Source: Cellulosimicrobium cellulans
GTDB lineage: Bacteria > Actinomycetota > Actinomycetes > Actinomycetales > Cellulomonadaceae
NCBI RefSeq assembly: GCF_007679345.1
Contig: NZ_VEGH01000002.1
Span: forward strand, 1 to 64,000
DNA length: 64,000 nt
Reading direction: 5' to 3'
Below, piece by piece: positions 44,523 to 53,479 of this stretch. Position 1 is the first letter of the stretch. Every line of letters starts with the position of its first letter. The notes beneath the pieces were generated by a model. The model ran no database searches. It worked only from the letters and a program-made list of their open reading frames with translations, and was not told the DNA's origin. Position numbers and translations under genes: made by a program.

Positions 44523-45784
44523 CCGGGTGCGTCCCGCACGGGGGTCGACCTCGGCACGTGACCGACCGGGCCGCGGGGACGACCGGCGTCGGGGCGACCC
44601 CGGTGACCGGCTCGCCGGGCGAGGTCAGCCCACCCGGGCCCGGCGGTCACGGCCCCGTCGGGACCGGCCGTCAGCGCCGTGCGCACCACGAGCGTCCCCC
44701 GCTCGACGTCGCGCTCGACGGTCGCGATCTCGGCCACCCGGCGCAGGCCGCCGTCCCGGCGCAGGTGTACGACGGCGTGCAGGGCGCTGGCCGCCTGCGC
44801 CGCCAGCGCCTCCCGCGACAGGCCGGCGAGCGCGCCGAGCGCCTCGAGCCGCGCGGGGACGTCGGTCGCGGCGTTCGCGTGCACGGTGGTGCAGCCGCCG
44901 TCGTGCCCGGTGTTCAGCGCGCTGAGCACGTCGCGCACCTCCGCGCCGCGGCACTCGCCCAGGACGACCCGGTCGGGTCGCATCCGCAGGGACTCGCGCA
45001 CCAGGTCACCGAGGTCGACGCCACCCGCGCCCTCCACGTTCGGCCGGCGGGCGAGCAGCCGGACCACGTGCGGGTGCCGCGGGGCGAGCTCGCCCGCCTC
45101 CTCGACGCAGACGATCCGCTCCCCCGGGTCGGCGAGCGACAGCAGCGTCGACAGCAGCGTGGTCTTGCCCGTGCCGGTCGCGCCCGAGACGAGCAGGTTG
45201 GCCCGCCCCGCGACCAGGCCGCGGAGCACGGTGTCGACCCCGGCGGGCACGGTGCCGTCGCGCACCAGGTCCTCCAGGGTGAACGGCCGGTGCCGCACCA
45301 CGCGCAGCGACAGGAGGGTGCAGCCGTCGGCGACCGGGGGGAGCACCGCGTGCAGCCGCGTGCCGTCCGGGAGCCGGGCGTCGGCCGCGGGACGGGCGTC
45401 GTCGAGGCGCTGCCCGGCCGCCGCGGCCAGCCGCACCGCCAGGCTGCGGACCCGCGCGGCGTCCCCGAGGTCGACGGCGGCCCGCTGCAGCCTGCCGGCG
45501 CGCTCCACCCACACGTCGCGCGGGCCGTTCACGAGGACGTCGGTGACGGCCGGGTCGTCGAGCAGGGGCTGGAGCGGCCCCGCCCCCACGATCTCGGCTC
45601 GGACCACCCCGTCGAGCTCGGCCAGGGCCGCGCTGCCGAGCACCCGTCCGCTGTCCCGCAGCGCGGCGGACACGCGCGTGCCGGTCACGGGGCCGCCCTC
45701 GGCCGCGAGCCGGTGCCGGACGCCCGCGACGAGGTCGGCGACTCCCGGGGCGCCGTCCGCGTCGCGCACGCCGCCGCCGGTCAC
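44519..45784 (-). CDS. tadA: TadA-type pilus assembly secretion ATPase
   Basis: Motor ATPase of the tad system, 421 residues. Walker A is VSGATGTGKTTLLSTLL near 195, the aspartate box and Walker B follow (VCVEEAGEL, LRMRPDRVVLGECRG near 265), and the His box TGHDGGCTTVHANA lies near 285. The family includes TadA/CpaF. The GTG start at 45784 overlaps the stop of the Ssd-like gene (GTGA). Confidence 0.95.
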   Translation of the reverse strand: MTGGGVRDADGAPGVADLVAGVRHRLAAEGGPVTGTRVSAALRDSGRVLGSAALAELDGVVRAEIVGAGPLQPLLDDPAVTDVLVNGPRDVWVERAGRLQRAAVDLGDAARVRSLAVRLAAAAGQRLDDARPAADARLPDGTRLHAVLPPVADGCTLLSLRVVRHRPFTLEDLVRDGTVPAGVDTVLRGLVAGRANLLVSGATGTGKTTLLSTLLSLADPGERIVCVEEAGELAPRHPHVVRLLARRPNVEGAGGVDLGDLVRESLRMRPDRVVLGECRGAEVRDVLSALNTGHDGGCTTVHANAATDVPARLEALGALAGLSREALAAQAASALHAVVHLRRDGGLRRVAEIATVERDVERGTLVVRTALTAGPDGAVTAGPGWADLARRAGHRGRPDAGRPRGPVGHVPRSTPVRDAPG

Positions 45785-46662
45785 GTGAGGCGCCGCGCGA
45801 GCCGCGCCACGGCGCGCGCAGCAGTCGGCGAGAGCGCCGGGCCGACCCCGCTGTCGACGGCCGCGCCGAGCCCGCGCGCCCACGGCAGCGCCGCCACGAC
45901 CGGGAGCCCGACGGCAGCGGCGACCTCCTGGACGCCCAGTCCGCCCGGCGCCGGTCCGCGCGCGACGAGGCCCACCCGTCGGCCGTCGCCAACCAGACCG
46001 TCCCGGAGCAGCCGCGCCCCCGCGACCGCCGGGACGTCGCGCGGGACGACGACGAGGACCGTCCGGCACGCTGCGAGCAGCGTCGCCCCGCGGGCGTCCT
46101 GGCGCGGCGGCGGATGCCGAGGCGGATGCTGCGGCTCGCCCGGTGGCCCACCGGGCGACGCGCCCGCCGCGCCGCCCCCGACCCCGTCGCCCTCGACCGG
46201 CGAGCCGCCCGTCGTGCTCCCCGCTGCGGCGCCGGCCCCGGTCCCGGCCCCGGCCCCGAGCAGCGCCGCCCGGTCGAGGTCGAGCACGACCGACCCGTAC
46301 GCGGCCCGGAGCGCCCGGAGCACGTCGGCGAGCGCGGCCGCGGGGGGTGGGCCGGGCCGGGCGTCGTCGGTCGGCAGCACGCCGCACCGGCCCCACCGCA
46401 TGAGGTTCCCGGCGAGCAGCACCGGGTCCACCGCGCCGCGGGCCCCGGCGAGGTCCGGCCACCGCAGCCCCGGGTGGGCCTCGAGACCGAGGACCGTGTC
46501 GAGCGAGGGGCCGGGCCCGGTGTCGACGAGCACGGTGGTCCCCCGCCGCGCCAGCTCGGCCGCGAGCGCCGCCGCGGTCACCGTCGCCCCGGCGCCGCCG
46601 CGCGCGCCGACCACGCCCACCACGCCGGCGCCACCGGCCGGTCGCTCGCCGCCCCTGACCAT
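45781..46662 (-). CDS. Ssd/TadZ-like septum-site MinD-related protein
   Basis: A 293-residue MinD/ParA-superfamily protein, equivalent by position to mycobacterial Ssd (Rv3660c). The deviant Walker A segment GVVGARGGAGATVTAAALAA lacks the canonical GKS/T lysine pattern (GGAGAT instead of GGVGKT), as in other Ssd-like proteins, so ATP hydrolysis is doubtful. A Gly/Pro-rich insertion occurs near residues 140-185. It probably localises the pilus machinery. ATG at 46662; the intergenic region to the divergent HAD gene is 180 bp. Confidence 0.83.
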   Translation of the reverse strand: MVRGGERPAGGAGVVGVVGARGGAGATVTAAALAAELARRGTTVLVDTGPGPSLDTVLGLEAHPGLRWPDLAGARGAVDPVLLAGNLMRWGRCGVLPTDDARPGPPPAAALADVLRALRAAYGSVVLDLDRAALLGAGAGTGAGAAAGSTTGGSPVEGDGVGGGAAGASPGGPPGEPQHPPRHPPPRQDARGATLLAACRTVLVVVPRDVPAVAGARLLRDGLVGDGRRVGLVARGPAPGGLGVQEVAAAVGLPVVAALPWARGLGAAVDSGVGPALSPTAARAVARLARRLT

Positions 46663-46842
46663 CGCCACCTCCGTCCGTCGTCGGGCACGCCGCCCGCGAC
46701 GACCCGCCCGAGCCGACGCTGCCGTCCTGCACCGGCCGGCGTCCCGCCGCCGGGCCCCGACCTGGGGACGACGCACGCCCCGGGCCCCTGTGGTCGTCCG
46801 GGTGAGGCTCGATACCCTCGATCCAGGAGGCACCCGTTCCCC

Positions 46843-47718
46843 ATGAGCCCCGGCCACACCTCGCCCACGTCCCCCACCGGTGGCGCGCCGACCGCACGCG
46901 CCGCCGCGTTCTTCGACCTGGACAAGACGGTCATCGCGACGTCGGCGGCGAGCGCGTTCGCCCGTCCGTTCCTGTCGGGCGGGCTGCTCACCCGGCGGGC
47001 GGCGCTGCGCTCGGCGGCGGCCCAGCTGGCGTTCCTGCTCGGCAGCGCGACCGAGGGCCGCACCGAGCGGGTGCGGGCCCAGCTCTCGGCGATGGTCACG
47101 GGCTGGGACGTCGAGCGGGTGTCGGCGATCGTCGCCGAGAGCCTGCAGGACGCGATCGGACCGGTGGTCTACGCCGAGGCGCTGGACCTCGTGGCCGAGC
47201 ACCACGCCGCCGGGCACGACGTGGTGGTCGTCTCGGCGTCGAGCGCGGAGCTGGTGCAGCCGATCGCCGAGCTGATCGGCGCGGACGAGGTGATCGCCAG
47301 CCGGATGGGGGTCGCCGACGGGCGGTACACCGGGGAGATCGCGTTCTACGCCTACGGCCCGGCCAAGGCCGGCGCGATGCGGGACCTGGCGAGCCGCCGC
47401 GGGTACGACCTGGCGGCCTCGTCCGCGTACACCGACTCGGCGACCGACGCGCCGATGCTCCGGGCGGTCGGCCACGGGTACGTGGTGAACCCCGACCGCG
47501 CGCTGCGCCGGCTCGCCGCGGAGGAGGGCTGGACGCCGCTGGTGTTCCGCCGGCACGTCACGGTGCCGGCGGGCCGACGGTTCGCGACGCTGCGGCAGCT
47601 CACCGGACCGGTGGCCCGGGACCGCGTCGCGCTCGGCGTCACCGCGGCCCTCGTGGTGGTCGCGGCGGCGACCGCGTGGGCCGCGCTGGCCGCTCGGCGG
47701 CGGCGACCACGCCGGTGA
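46843..47718 (+). CDS. HAD-IB family phosphatase with C-terminal membrane helix
   Basis: A 291-residue haloacid dehalogenase-type phosphatase (SerB/Rv3661-like). The nucleophile motif FFDLDKTVI lies near residue 24, motif II serine in VVVVSASSAEL near 128, and motif III/IV DSATDAPMLRAVG near 200. The chain ends with a hydrophobic helix (VALGVTAALVVVAAATAWAAL) and an Arg-rich tail, so it is likely membrane-tethered. Position beside ssd-tadA mirrors mycobacteria. ATG at 46843 has an AGGAGG ribosome binding site. Substrate unknown. Confidence 0.9.
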   Translation: MSPGHTSPTSPTGGAPTARAAAFFDLDKTVIATSAASAFARPFLSGGLLTRRAALRSAAAQLAFLLGSATEGRTERVRAQLSAMVTGWDVERVSAIVAESLQDAIGPVVYAEALDLVAEHHAAGHDVVVVSASSAELVQPIAELIGADEVIASRMGVADGRYTGEIAFYAYGPAKAGAMRDLASRRGYDLAASSAYTDSATDAPMLRAVGHGYVVNPDRALRRLAAEEGWTPLVFRRHVTVPAGRRFATLRQLTGPVARDRVALGVTAALVVVAAATAWAALAARRRRPRR

Positions 47719-48059
47719 CCCCCGGGGTCGTCCGGCATCCGGGCAGCGGTCCCGCCATCCGGGCAGCTGACCGCGTCGACCTGGGACTTCGCCCGGAACC
47801 CTTCCCCCGGGCGCGCGGGTCGGCTGGAATGGGCAGCACAACAGAACGGCCCGAGGGAACCCACGCGCGATCCGTCCACGCATAGGACGCGTCGAACGGG
47901 CTCGACCCCGTCTCGACTGACCACGTGCACGCCTGATAACCCCCGCGGTCGTCCGTTCGGCAACGGCGTCCTCCCCGGGCGCCGTTGTTCGTGCCGGGCC
48001 CGGCGCCGACGCACGGACGGCGTCACCGCCCGACGACGACGGCGACTACCCTCCGACGG
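47719..48059. other. Intergenic region between the HAD phosphatase and TetR genes
   Basis: A 341-bp gap. It contains two C-loop hairpins on the + strand, CGCCCGG...CCGGGCG around 47794-47817 and CAACGGCG...CGCCGTTG around 47960-47986, plus two copies of CATCCGGGCAG at about 47737 and 47756. No promoter for the TetR gene is obvious. An RNA gene is possible but not demonstrated. Confidence 0.5.
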
Positions 48060-48791
48060 GTGACCTCGCCCGACGACCAGCGCCCCCCGGGGCGTCCCCG
48101 GGCGCCCGACCTGGAGCGGCGCGCGCTCGCCGCGGTGCTCGACGTCTTCGGCGAGAAGGGCTGGACCGGGCTCACGATCGCCGAGGTCGCGTCCCGGGCC
48201 CGCGTGGGCAAGTCGTCGCTGTACCTGCGGTGGCCAAACAAGACGGCGATGCTCGCCGACGCGCTCCGGCAGGTGCAGGCCGAGCCCGCGCCGGCCGGCC
48301 CCGCGGACGGCGCGACGCCGGAGGCCGACGAGTCAGCCGACGGCCGCGGCGCGGGCGACTCGCTCCGCGACTACCTCGTCGCCCACGCGCAGCGGCGCGC
48401 GGACCTGTACCTCGGCGAGGACGGGCTGGCCATGCTCCGGCTGTACGTCGAGGCGCGGGCGTTCCCCGTCCCCCTCGCGGACGTCCGGCACGAGGCGATC
48501 ACGCGGTTCGTGCTCAGCGAGCGCGAGCGTGTCGAGCGGGCGGTCCGGGAGGGGGAGCTGCCCCCGGGCACCTCGGCCGTGCACCTCCTGGACGCCATCG
48601 AGGGGTCGGTGCTGATGCACGTCCTGGTAACGCCGCCGCACCTGATCGACCGGGTGCGCGCCACCATGCCGGCGTACCTGGAGCGCCTCGTCGACCTGCA
48701 GCTGGCCGCCGCCACGGCAGCCGAGGCCGACCCGCCCGCGCCCCCGGCTCAGCCCTCCCGGAAGCGGATCCCGAACCCCCCGCGCGGGTAG
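48060..48791 (+). CDS. TetR/AcrR family transcriptional regulator
   Basis: A 243-residue TetR-type regulator. The helix-turn-helix is near residues 25-65 (LTIAEVASRARVGKSSLYLRW). The C-terminal ligand domain is helical with an acidic insertion (residues about 75-100). GTG start at 48060. The 3' end overlaps the convergent fixX-like gene by 43 bp. It may control the fix/acyl-CoA genes, whose divergent control region is 5 kb away, but no direct evidence links them. Confidence 0.88.
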   Translation: MTSPDDQRPPGRPRAPDLERRALAAVLDVFGEKGWTGLTIAEVASRARVGKSSLYLRWPNKTAMLADALRQVQAEPAPAGPADGATPEADESADGRGAGDSLRDYLVAHAQRRADLYLGEDGLAMLRLYVEARAFPVPLADVRHEAITRFVLSERERVERAVREGELPPGTSAVHLLDAIEGSVLMHVLVTPPHLIDRVRATMPAYLERLVDLQLAAATAAEADPPAPPAQPSRKRIPNPPRG

Positions 48792-49033
48792 CGCCAGGTC
48801 AGCGCCCCCGGCGCCGCGACCGCCAGGCAGGTCCCGCACTCCAGGCACGCGGCGTACTCGACGTCGATCTGCCCGTCCCGCTCGGAGTACACACCGGCCG
48901 GGCAGACGGCGATGATCCGCTCCCCCGTCCCGGTGGTCCGGCAGAGCTCCTGGTCGACGACGATGTGGGACTCCTCCTCGTCGACCTCGTACCGGTTGGC
49001 CCCGAGCCGTTCCGGGATCGTCTGCGCCTTCAC
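48749..49033 (-). CDS. fixX: FixX-like ferredoxin
   Basis: A 94-residue ferredoxin-like partner of FixC. The arrangement ANRYEVDEEESHIVV, CPAGVYSERDG, CLECGTCLAVA and WRYPRGGFGIRF matches FixX/YdiT closely; the cysteines in CLECGTC plus the CP motif would ligate one iron-sulfur cluster. GTG start at 49033 overlaps the fixC stop. Last gene of the leftward operon; its 3' end overlaps the TetR gene. Confidence 0.93.
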   Translation of the reverse strand: MKAQTIPERLGANRYEVDEEESHIVVDQELCRTTGTGERIIAVCPAGVYSERDGQIDVEYAACLECGTCLAVAAPGALTWRYPRGGFGIRFREG

Positions 49034-50343
49034 AGGGCACGCACCCCCGCCCATCCGTCGCTGAGCACCGTCCGGAGCCCGATCCCGGACCGGCCGAGGG
49101 CCGTCCGGGCGACCGCCGCGAGGTGCTTGCGCGGCGTGGTGTCGAGGCTGAACACGTCGTGGAACAGGCCCGCGGCGAGCTCGCCGTACGCCCCGTACAT
49201 CCGCGGGCGCTCGAGGAACTTCGGCGCCCGGGCGTAGGTGCGCAGGTCGCGCCCGACGAAGCCCTCGTCGAGCCGCCTGCGGTACCCCGCGAGGCCGGCG
49301 GCGGTGACGTCCCCGGCGGCGATCGCCTCGGCGACGGCGTCCCCGGCGGCGATCCCCGACCCGATGGCCAGGTCCATCCCCCGGACCGTCAGCCCGGAGT
49401 TGATCGTGAGCCCGGCGGCGTCGCCGACCACGACGAGGCCGTCCGTGGCGAGCGTGCCGAGCATCGCCAGGCCGCCCTCGGCCACGAGGTGCGACCCGTA
49501 CTCGACGACCTCGCCGCCCCGGAGGTAGGGCGCGAGCCCCGGGTGCTGCACGAGGTGGTCGAAGATCCCCGCGGCGGTGTGACCCGAGGCGAGGAGGTCG
49601 TCCAGGCGCAGCACGACGCCCACCGACAGCGACTCCGTGTTGGTGTAGAGGAACGCCCCGCCCCCGACGCCGCGGGTGCAGTCGCCGACCAGCGCGTGCG
49701 CGGCGCCCTCGTCGCCGGTGAGGCCGAACCGGTCCTCGATCACGCTGCGGGGCAGCCGGACGACCGCCTTCACGCCGACGGCGAGGTGGTTCAGCGGCTC
49801 CTTGCCGCGCAGCCCGGCGTCGCGGGCGAGGAACGAGTTCACCCCGTCCGCCGCCACGACGACGCGGGCGCGCAGCTCGTCCTCGCCGGCCCGGACGCCG
49901 CGCACGCGCACCGCGCCCGGCTGGGCGCCCGGCTCGGTGAGCAGCTGGTCGACCCGGACGCCGGGCATCAGGTACGCCCCGGCCTCCTCGGCCCGCTCCG
50001 CGAGCCACGGGTCGAACTTCGCCCGCAGGACCGTCACCGCGTTCACCGGCTCGGCGAGCCGCTGCGACGCGTAGTCGAGCGACACCGCCGAGTCCGGGGT
50101 GAGGAAGGTGGTGACGTGCCGGGTGATGCGCCGCTCGACGGGCGCCTCGTCGGCGAACCCGGGCAGCACCTGGTCCAGCACGCGGCCGTACAGCACGCCG
50201 CCGGACAGGTTCTTGGACCCCGGGGCCTCGCCGCGCTCGATCAGCGCGACGGACAGGCCGGCGGTCGCCAGCCGGTGCGCGGTGACGGAGCCGGCCGGGC
50301 CGGCCCCCACCACCACGACGTCGAAGTCGGGCTCGTCGGCCAT
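49030..50343 (-). CDS. fixC: FixC-like FAD-dependent oxidoreductase (ETF-quinone oxidoreductase family)
   Basis: A 437-residue flavoprotein. The FAD-binding GxGxxG motif VVVVGAGPAGSVTAHRLA is at residues 9-26, the ATG-type motif GLVVVGDAAGLTINSG near 285-300. Together with FixX it would pass electrons from reduced ETF to quinone or, in bifurcating systems, to a low-potential acceptor. The same gene set is E. coli FixC/YdiS. ATG at 50343, 5 bp after the fixB stop. Confidence 0.94.
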   Translation of the reverse strand: MADEPDFDVVVVGAGPAGSVTAHRLATAGLSVALIERGEAPGSKNLSGGVLYGRVLDQVLPGFADEAPVERRITRHVTTFLTPDSAVSLDYASQRLAEPVNAVTVLRAKFDPWLAERAEEAGAYLMPGVRVDQLLTEPGAQPGAVRVRGVRAGEDELRARVVVAADGVNSFLARDAGLRGKEPLNHLAVGVKAVVRLPRSVIEDRFGLTGDEGAAHALVGDCTRGVGGGAFLYTNTESLSVGVVLRLDDLLASGHTAAGIFDHLVQHPGLAPYLRGGEVVEYGSHLVAEGGLAMLGTLATDGLVVVGDAAGLTINSGLTVRGMDLAIGSGIAAGDAVAEAIAAGDVTAAGLAGYRRRLDEGFVGRDLRTYARAPKFLERPRMYGAYGELAAGLFHDVFSLDTTPRKHLAAVARTALGRSGIGLRTVLSDGWAGVRAL

Positions 50344-50348
50344 GGCGG

Positions 50349-51290
50349 TCAGGCCTCCAGGGCCGCGGCGAGCGCGGGCAGGACGGTGTAGAGGTCACCG
50401 ACGACGCCGTGGTCGCACTGCGCGAAGACCGGCGCGTCCGCGTCCGAGTTGATCGCGACGACGACCTTCGCGCCCGCGACGCCGACCATGTGCTGGACCT
50501 GGCCGGAGATGCCCGCGGCCACGTACAGGTCCGGGGCGACGTGCTGGCCGGAGATGCCGATGTAGCGGTCCTTGGTCAGCCAGTCGTGCCCCTCCGCGAG
50601 CGGCCGCGAGCAGGCCACCTCGGCGCCCAGCGCCGCGGCCAGCCGCTCGACCAGGGCCAGGTCCTCGCGCGCCTTGAGGCCGCGCCCGATGCCGACGACG
50701 ACCCGGGCGCCGCCGAGGTCGACCGACGCACGGCCCGAGGCCCGCTCCTCGCGGACCCGCACGGCGGCGGCGGGCACGGGCGCGGCGACCTCCTCGACCG
50801 CGACCGGTGCCGCGGGCGCGGCGACCCCGCCCGGCGCGACCGTCACGACCGCCGGGCCGCCCGTGACCCGCTCGGTGCGGACCGCGATGCCGCCGTGCAC
50901 GTCGCGGCGGACCTCGACGGCGTCGGCGGTCGCGCTCACGCTCGTCGCCCCGGTCAGCACCGGTGCGCCGCACCGCGCGGCCACGGCGCCGGCGAGGGCC
51001 CGGCCGCCGTCGCGGGTGGTGGCCACGACCAGGCGCGGCGCGGCCCCGGCGACCACCTCGGCGACGGCGCCGGCCAGCGCCTCGACCGGGACCCCGTCCC
51101 CGGGCTCGCCGAGCCACAGCACCCGGTCGACACCGGACGCGGCGACGGCGTCGGCCACCGCCCGCGCGCCGGCGACGACGGCCACGACCGCTGCGCCCGG
51201 CGCCGCGGCCGCGCGGGCCACCGCGACCGGTCCCGCGACCGCCGCGTCGCCGTCCACCAGCACCAGGACGTCCTGCGTGCTCTCGTTCAT
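50349..51290 (-). CDS. fixB: Electron transfer flavoprotein alpha subunit (FixB-like)
   Basis: A 313-residue ETF alpha subunit. The C-terminal FAD-binding domain is well conserved: VVVGIGRGLKAREDLALVE, YIGISGQHVAPDLYVAAGISG and HMVGVAGAKVVVAINSDADAPVF. With FixA it forms a heterodimer that takes electrons from the acyl-CoA dehydrogenase upstream. ATG at 51290; it follows fixA by 32 bp. Confidence 0.95.
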   Translation of the reverse strand: MNESTQDVLVLVDGDAAVAGPVAVARAAAAPGAAVVAVVAGARAVADAVAASGVDRVLWLGEPGDGVPVEALAGAVAEVVAGAAPRLVVATTRDGGRALAGAVAARCGAPVLTGATSVSATADAVEVRRDVHGGIAVRTERVTGGPAVVTVAPGGVAAPAAPVAVEEVAAPVPAAAVRVREERASGRASVDLGGARVVVGIGRGLKAREDLALVERLAAALGAEVACSRPLAEGHDWLTKDRYIGISGQHVAPDLYVAAGISGQVQHMVGVAGAKVVVAINSDADAPVFAQCDHGVVGDLYTVLPALAAALEA

Positions 51291-51322
51291 CGTGTCTGCT
51301 CCTTCTGGCTGCGGGCCGGCGG

Positions 51323-52099
51323 TCACAGCGCGCCGGCGGCGCGCAGCGCGTCGACCAGCTCGGCGGCCGCGGCGGCCGGGTCGGCGGTGGTGATGACGTG
51401 CCGGCCGCGGGCGCTGGGCGCGGGCCGGGCGGTGCCGACGACCTCCGTGGCGGCGACCGGCGCCGGCACGTCGAGGCCGGCGAGCGCGAGCACGTCGGTG
51501 GGCTTCTTCGCGGCCCCGAGGATGTCCTTCATCCCCGGGACGCGCGGGACGACCGCGTCGGCGGCGACCGCGAGCACGGCGGGGCCGGTGACGTCGAGCA
51601 CCTGCACGCCGCGGTCGGTGGCGCGCTCGACGACGAGGCCGCCGTCGGCCGCCTGCACGTCGCCCACGGCCCCGAGCCCGGGCCAGCCGAGGTGGCCGGC
51701 CAGCGTCATCGGCACCTGCCGGTCGCCGTTGTCCACGGACTCCGGCCCCGTGAGCACGACGTCCACGTCCCCGACGGCCCGGACGGCCGCCGACAGGACC
51801 GCGGCGACCGCGGTGCTGCCCAGGCCCGCCAGCGCGTCGTCCGCGACGAGGACCAGCCGGTCCGCCCCGCGCGAGAGCATGGCCTTGCGGGCCAGCGGGG
51901 TGTCCGAGGCGGCGGGCCCGACGGACAGGGCGACGACCTCGCCGCCGGTGGCGTCCGCGAGGCGGCGGGCCACCTCGAACGCGACGGGGTCGTGCTCGCT
52001 GACGGCGCTCTTGGACCGGCTCCAGTCGACGGTGCCGTCCGGGCGCACCTCGGCGTCCTGGGGGTTCGGCGCCCACTTGCAGGCGACGACGATCTTCAT
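51323..52099 (-). CDS. fixA: Electron transfer flavoprotein beta subunit (FixA-like)
   Basis: A 258-residue ETF beta subunit. Typical features: KIVVACKWAPNP at the start, SEHDPVAFEVA near 34, DVVLTGPESVDNGDRQVP near 115 and the VPRVPGMKDILGAAKKP segment near 185. The nearest characterised homologues are FixA/YdiQ types associated with FixC and FixX rather than classical ETF. ATG at 52099 with a GGAGGAGAG ribosome binding site. Confidence 0.95.
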   Translation of the reverse strand: MKIVVACKWAPNPQDAEVRPDGTVDWSRSKSAVSEHDPVAFEVARRLADATGGEVVALSVGPAASDTPLARKAMLSRGADRLVLVADDALAGLGSTAVAAVLSAAVRAVGDVDVVLTGPESVDNGDRQVPMTLAGHLGWPGLGAVGDVQAADGGLVVERATDRGVQVLDVTGPAVLAVAADAVVPRVPGMKDILGAAKKPTDVLALAGLDVPAPVAATEVVGTARPAPSARGRHVITTADPAAAAAELVDALRAAGAL

Positions 52100-52145
52100 G
52101 GTTCTCTCCTCCGGCGGGCGGTGGTCGGTGGGGTGCAGCGGGTGC

Positions 52146-53288
52146 TCAGCTGTGGTCCTTGACGATCTGCCGGCCGGCGATGTGCACCATGATCTCGTCG
52201 GTGCCGCCGCCGAACCGGTGGCCGCGGATGTCCCGCCAGAGCCGGGAGACCCGGGTGCCGACCGTGACCCCGACGCCGCCGAACACCTGCATCGCCTCGT
52301 CCGCGACCTCGAACGCCGCCATCGCGCAGTACCGCTTGCACAGCGCGCCCTGGCTCCTCAGCGGGACGTCCCGGTCGAGCATCCAGGCGGTGCGCAGCAC
52401 GAAGTTGCGCATGTTCTCGACCTTGATGGCCATGTCCGTCAGCTTCTGCTGGATGAGCTGGAACTGGCCGATCGGCTTGCCGAACTGCACGCGCTGGGCG
52501 GCGTAGGTGGCGGCGTCCTCGTAGGCGCACTCCGCCAGCCCCCAGCACTGGGAGGCGATGACGAGGCGCTCCATCTCGAAGTTCCGCATGAGCTGCTTGA
52601 AGCCGGCGCCCTTCACGCCCACGAGGCACGACTCGGGCAGGGTGACGTCGTCGAGGAAGATCTCGCAGGAGTCGGAGATGTGCCAGACGATCTTCTCGAG
52701 CGGGTTCGTCGACAGGCCGGGCGCGTCCATCGGCACCAGGTACATCGAGATCGCCTCGCGGGGGTTCGCGACGGCCGGGTCCTTCGCCATGAGCAGCAGG
52801 TACCGCGACTGCAGGGCGTTGGTGATCAGCGTCTTGGTGCCGTTGAACGTCACCACCCCGTCGTGGTGCACGGCGGTGGTGGACATCGCGGCGTTGTCGG
52901 AGCCGGCGCCGGGCTCGGTGAACCCGAGCGCGAACGGCACGTCGCCGGAGGCCAGCAGGCCCAGGATCTCCTGCTTCTGCTCCTCGGAGCCGAACTCGAG
53001 GATGTCCATCGCCTGCAGCAGCTCGAGCCCGTAGCCGTTGTTCAGGCCCTGCCGCGCGACCCGCGCCGCCAGCAGCACGAGCGTCGTGGCGTCGACGGGG
53101 GTGCCGCCGTACTCCTCGGGGAAGCCGAGGGACGCGAAGCCGGCCTCGTGCAGGGCCTTGCGGAACGCCGTCGGCGGCGTGTGCGTCGCGTCCAGCTCGG
53201 CGATGTACGACTCGGGGCACTCGCGCTCGAGCAGGTCGTCGAGGCTCGAGAGCAGGAGCTCCTGCTCGTCCGTCAGGCCGAAGTCCAT
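52146..53288 (-). CDS. Acyl-CoA dehydrogenase (CaiA/YdiO-like)
   Basis: A 380-residue FAD enzyme of the acyl-CoA dehydrogenase family, first gene of the operon with fixABCX. The FAD/substrate segment FALGFTEPGAGSDNAAM lies near 122, ECPESYIAELDATHTPPTAF near 23 resembles CaiA and YdiO, and the C-terminal FGGVGVTVGTRVSRLWRD loop near 340 is conserved. CaiA-type enzymes work with dedicated ETFs. Substrate unknown; carnitine genes such as caiB are absent here. ATG at 53288, 192 bp from the divergent CoA-transferase. Confidence 0.93.
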   Translation of the reverse strand: MDFGLTDEQELLLSSLDDLLERECPESYIAELDATHTPPTAFRKALHEAGFASLGFPEEYGGTPVDATTLVLLAARVARQGLNNGYGLELLQAMDILEFGSEEQKQEILGLLASGDVPFALGFTEPGAGSDNAAMSTTAVHHDGVVTFNGTKTLITNALQSRYLLLMAKDPAVANPREAISMYLVPMDAPGLSTNPLEKIVWHISDSCEIFLDDVTLPESCLVGVKGAGFKQLMRNFEMERLVIASQCWGLAECAYEDAATYAAQRVQFGKPIGQFQLIQQKLTDMAIKVENMRNFVLRTAWMLDRDVPLRSQGALCKRYCAMAAFEVADEAMQVFGGVGVTVGTRVSRLWRDIRGHRFGGGTDEIMVHIAGRQIVKDHS

Positions 53289-53414
53289 GGTGCTGCACCC
53301 TCCTGGTGGTGGCGCCGGCTCGCGTCGTCGCGGCCGGGGCGGGCGGGGCGGTGGACCCCCGCGCTCGTCCATCGTGCGGTGGCGCCGACCGCCCGTCCGG
53401 GGACGATGGTCCCA

Positions 53415-53439
53415 ATTTCCGACTCTCCCAGTCCGAAAT
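53415..53439. promoter_or_regulatory. Operator-like inverted repeat between divergent operons
   Basis: ATTTCCGACT and AGTCCGAAAT form a 10-bp inverted repeat with one mismatch around a 5-bp CTCCC centre. It sits in the middle of the 191-bp region between the acyl-CoA dehydrogenase and CoA-transferase starts and is notably AT-richer than its surroundings. A regulator binding here could control both operons. The TetR-type gene at 48060 is one candidate. Confidence 0.6.
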
Positions 53440-53479
53440 AGTCGGCGTCGCAGCACACTGCCGACGAAGGAGTCCGCCC

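Noticed and set aside
46663-46842. 6C RNA between ssd and the HAD gene
   Set aside because: No hairpin with six consecutive C in the loop was seen on either strand; the GC-rich stems there look like promoter-region DNA.
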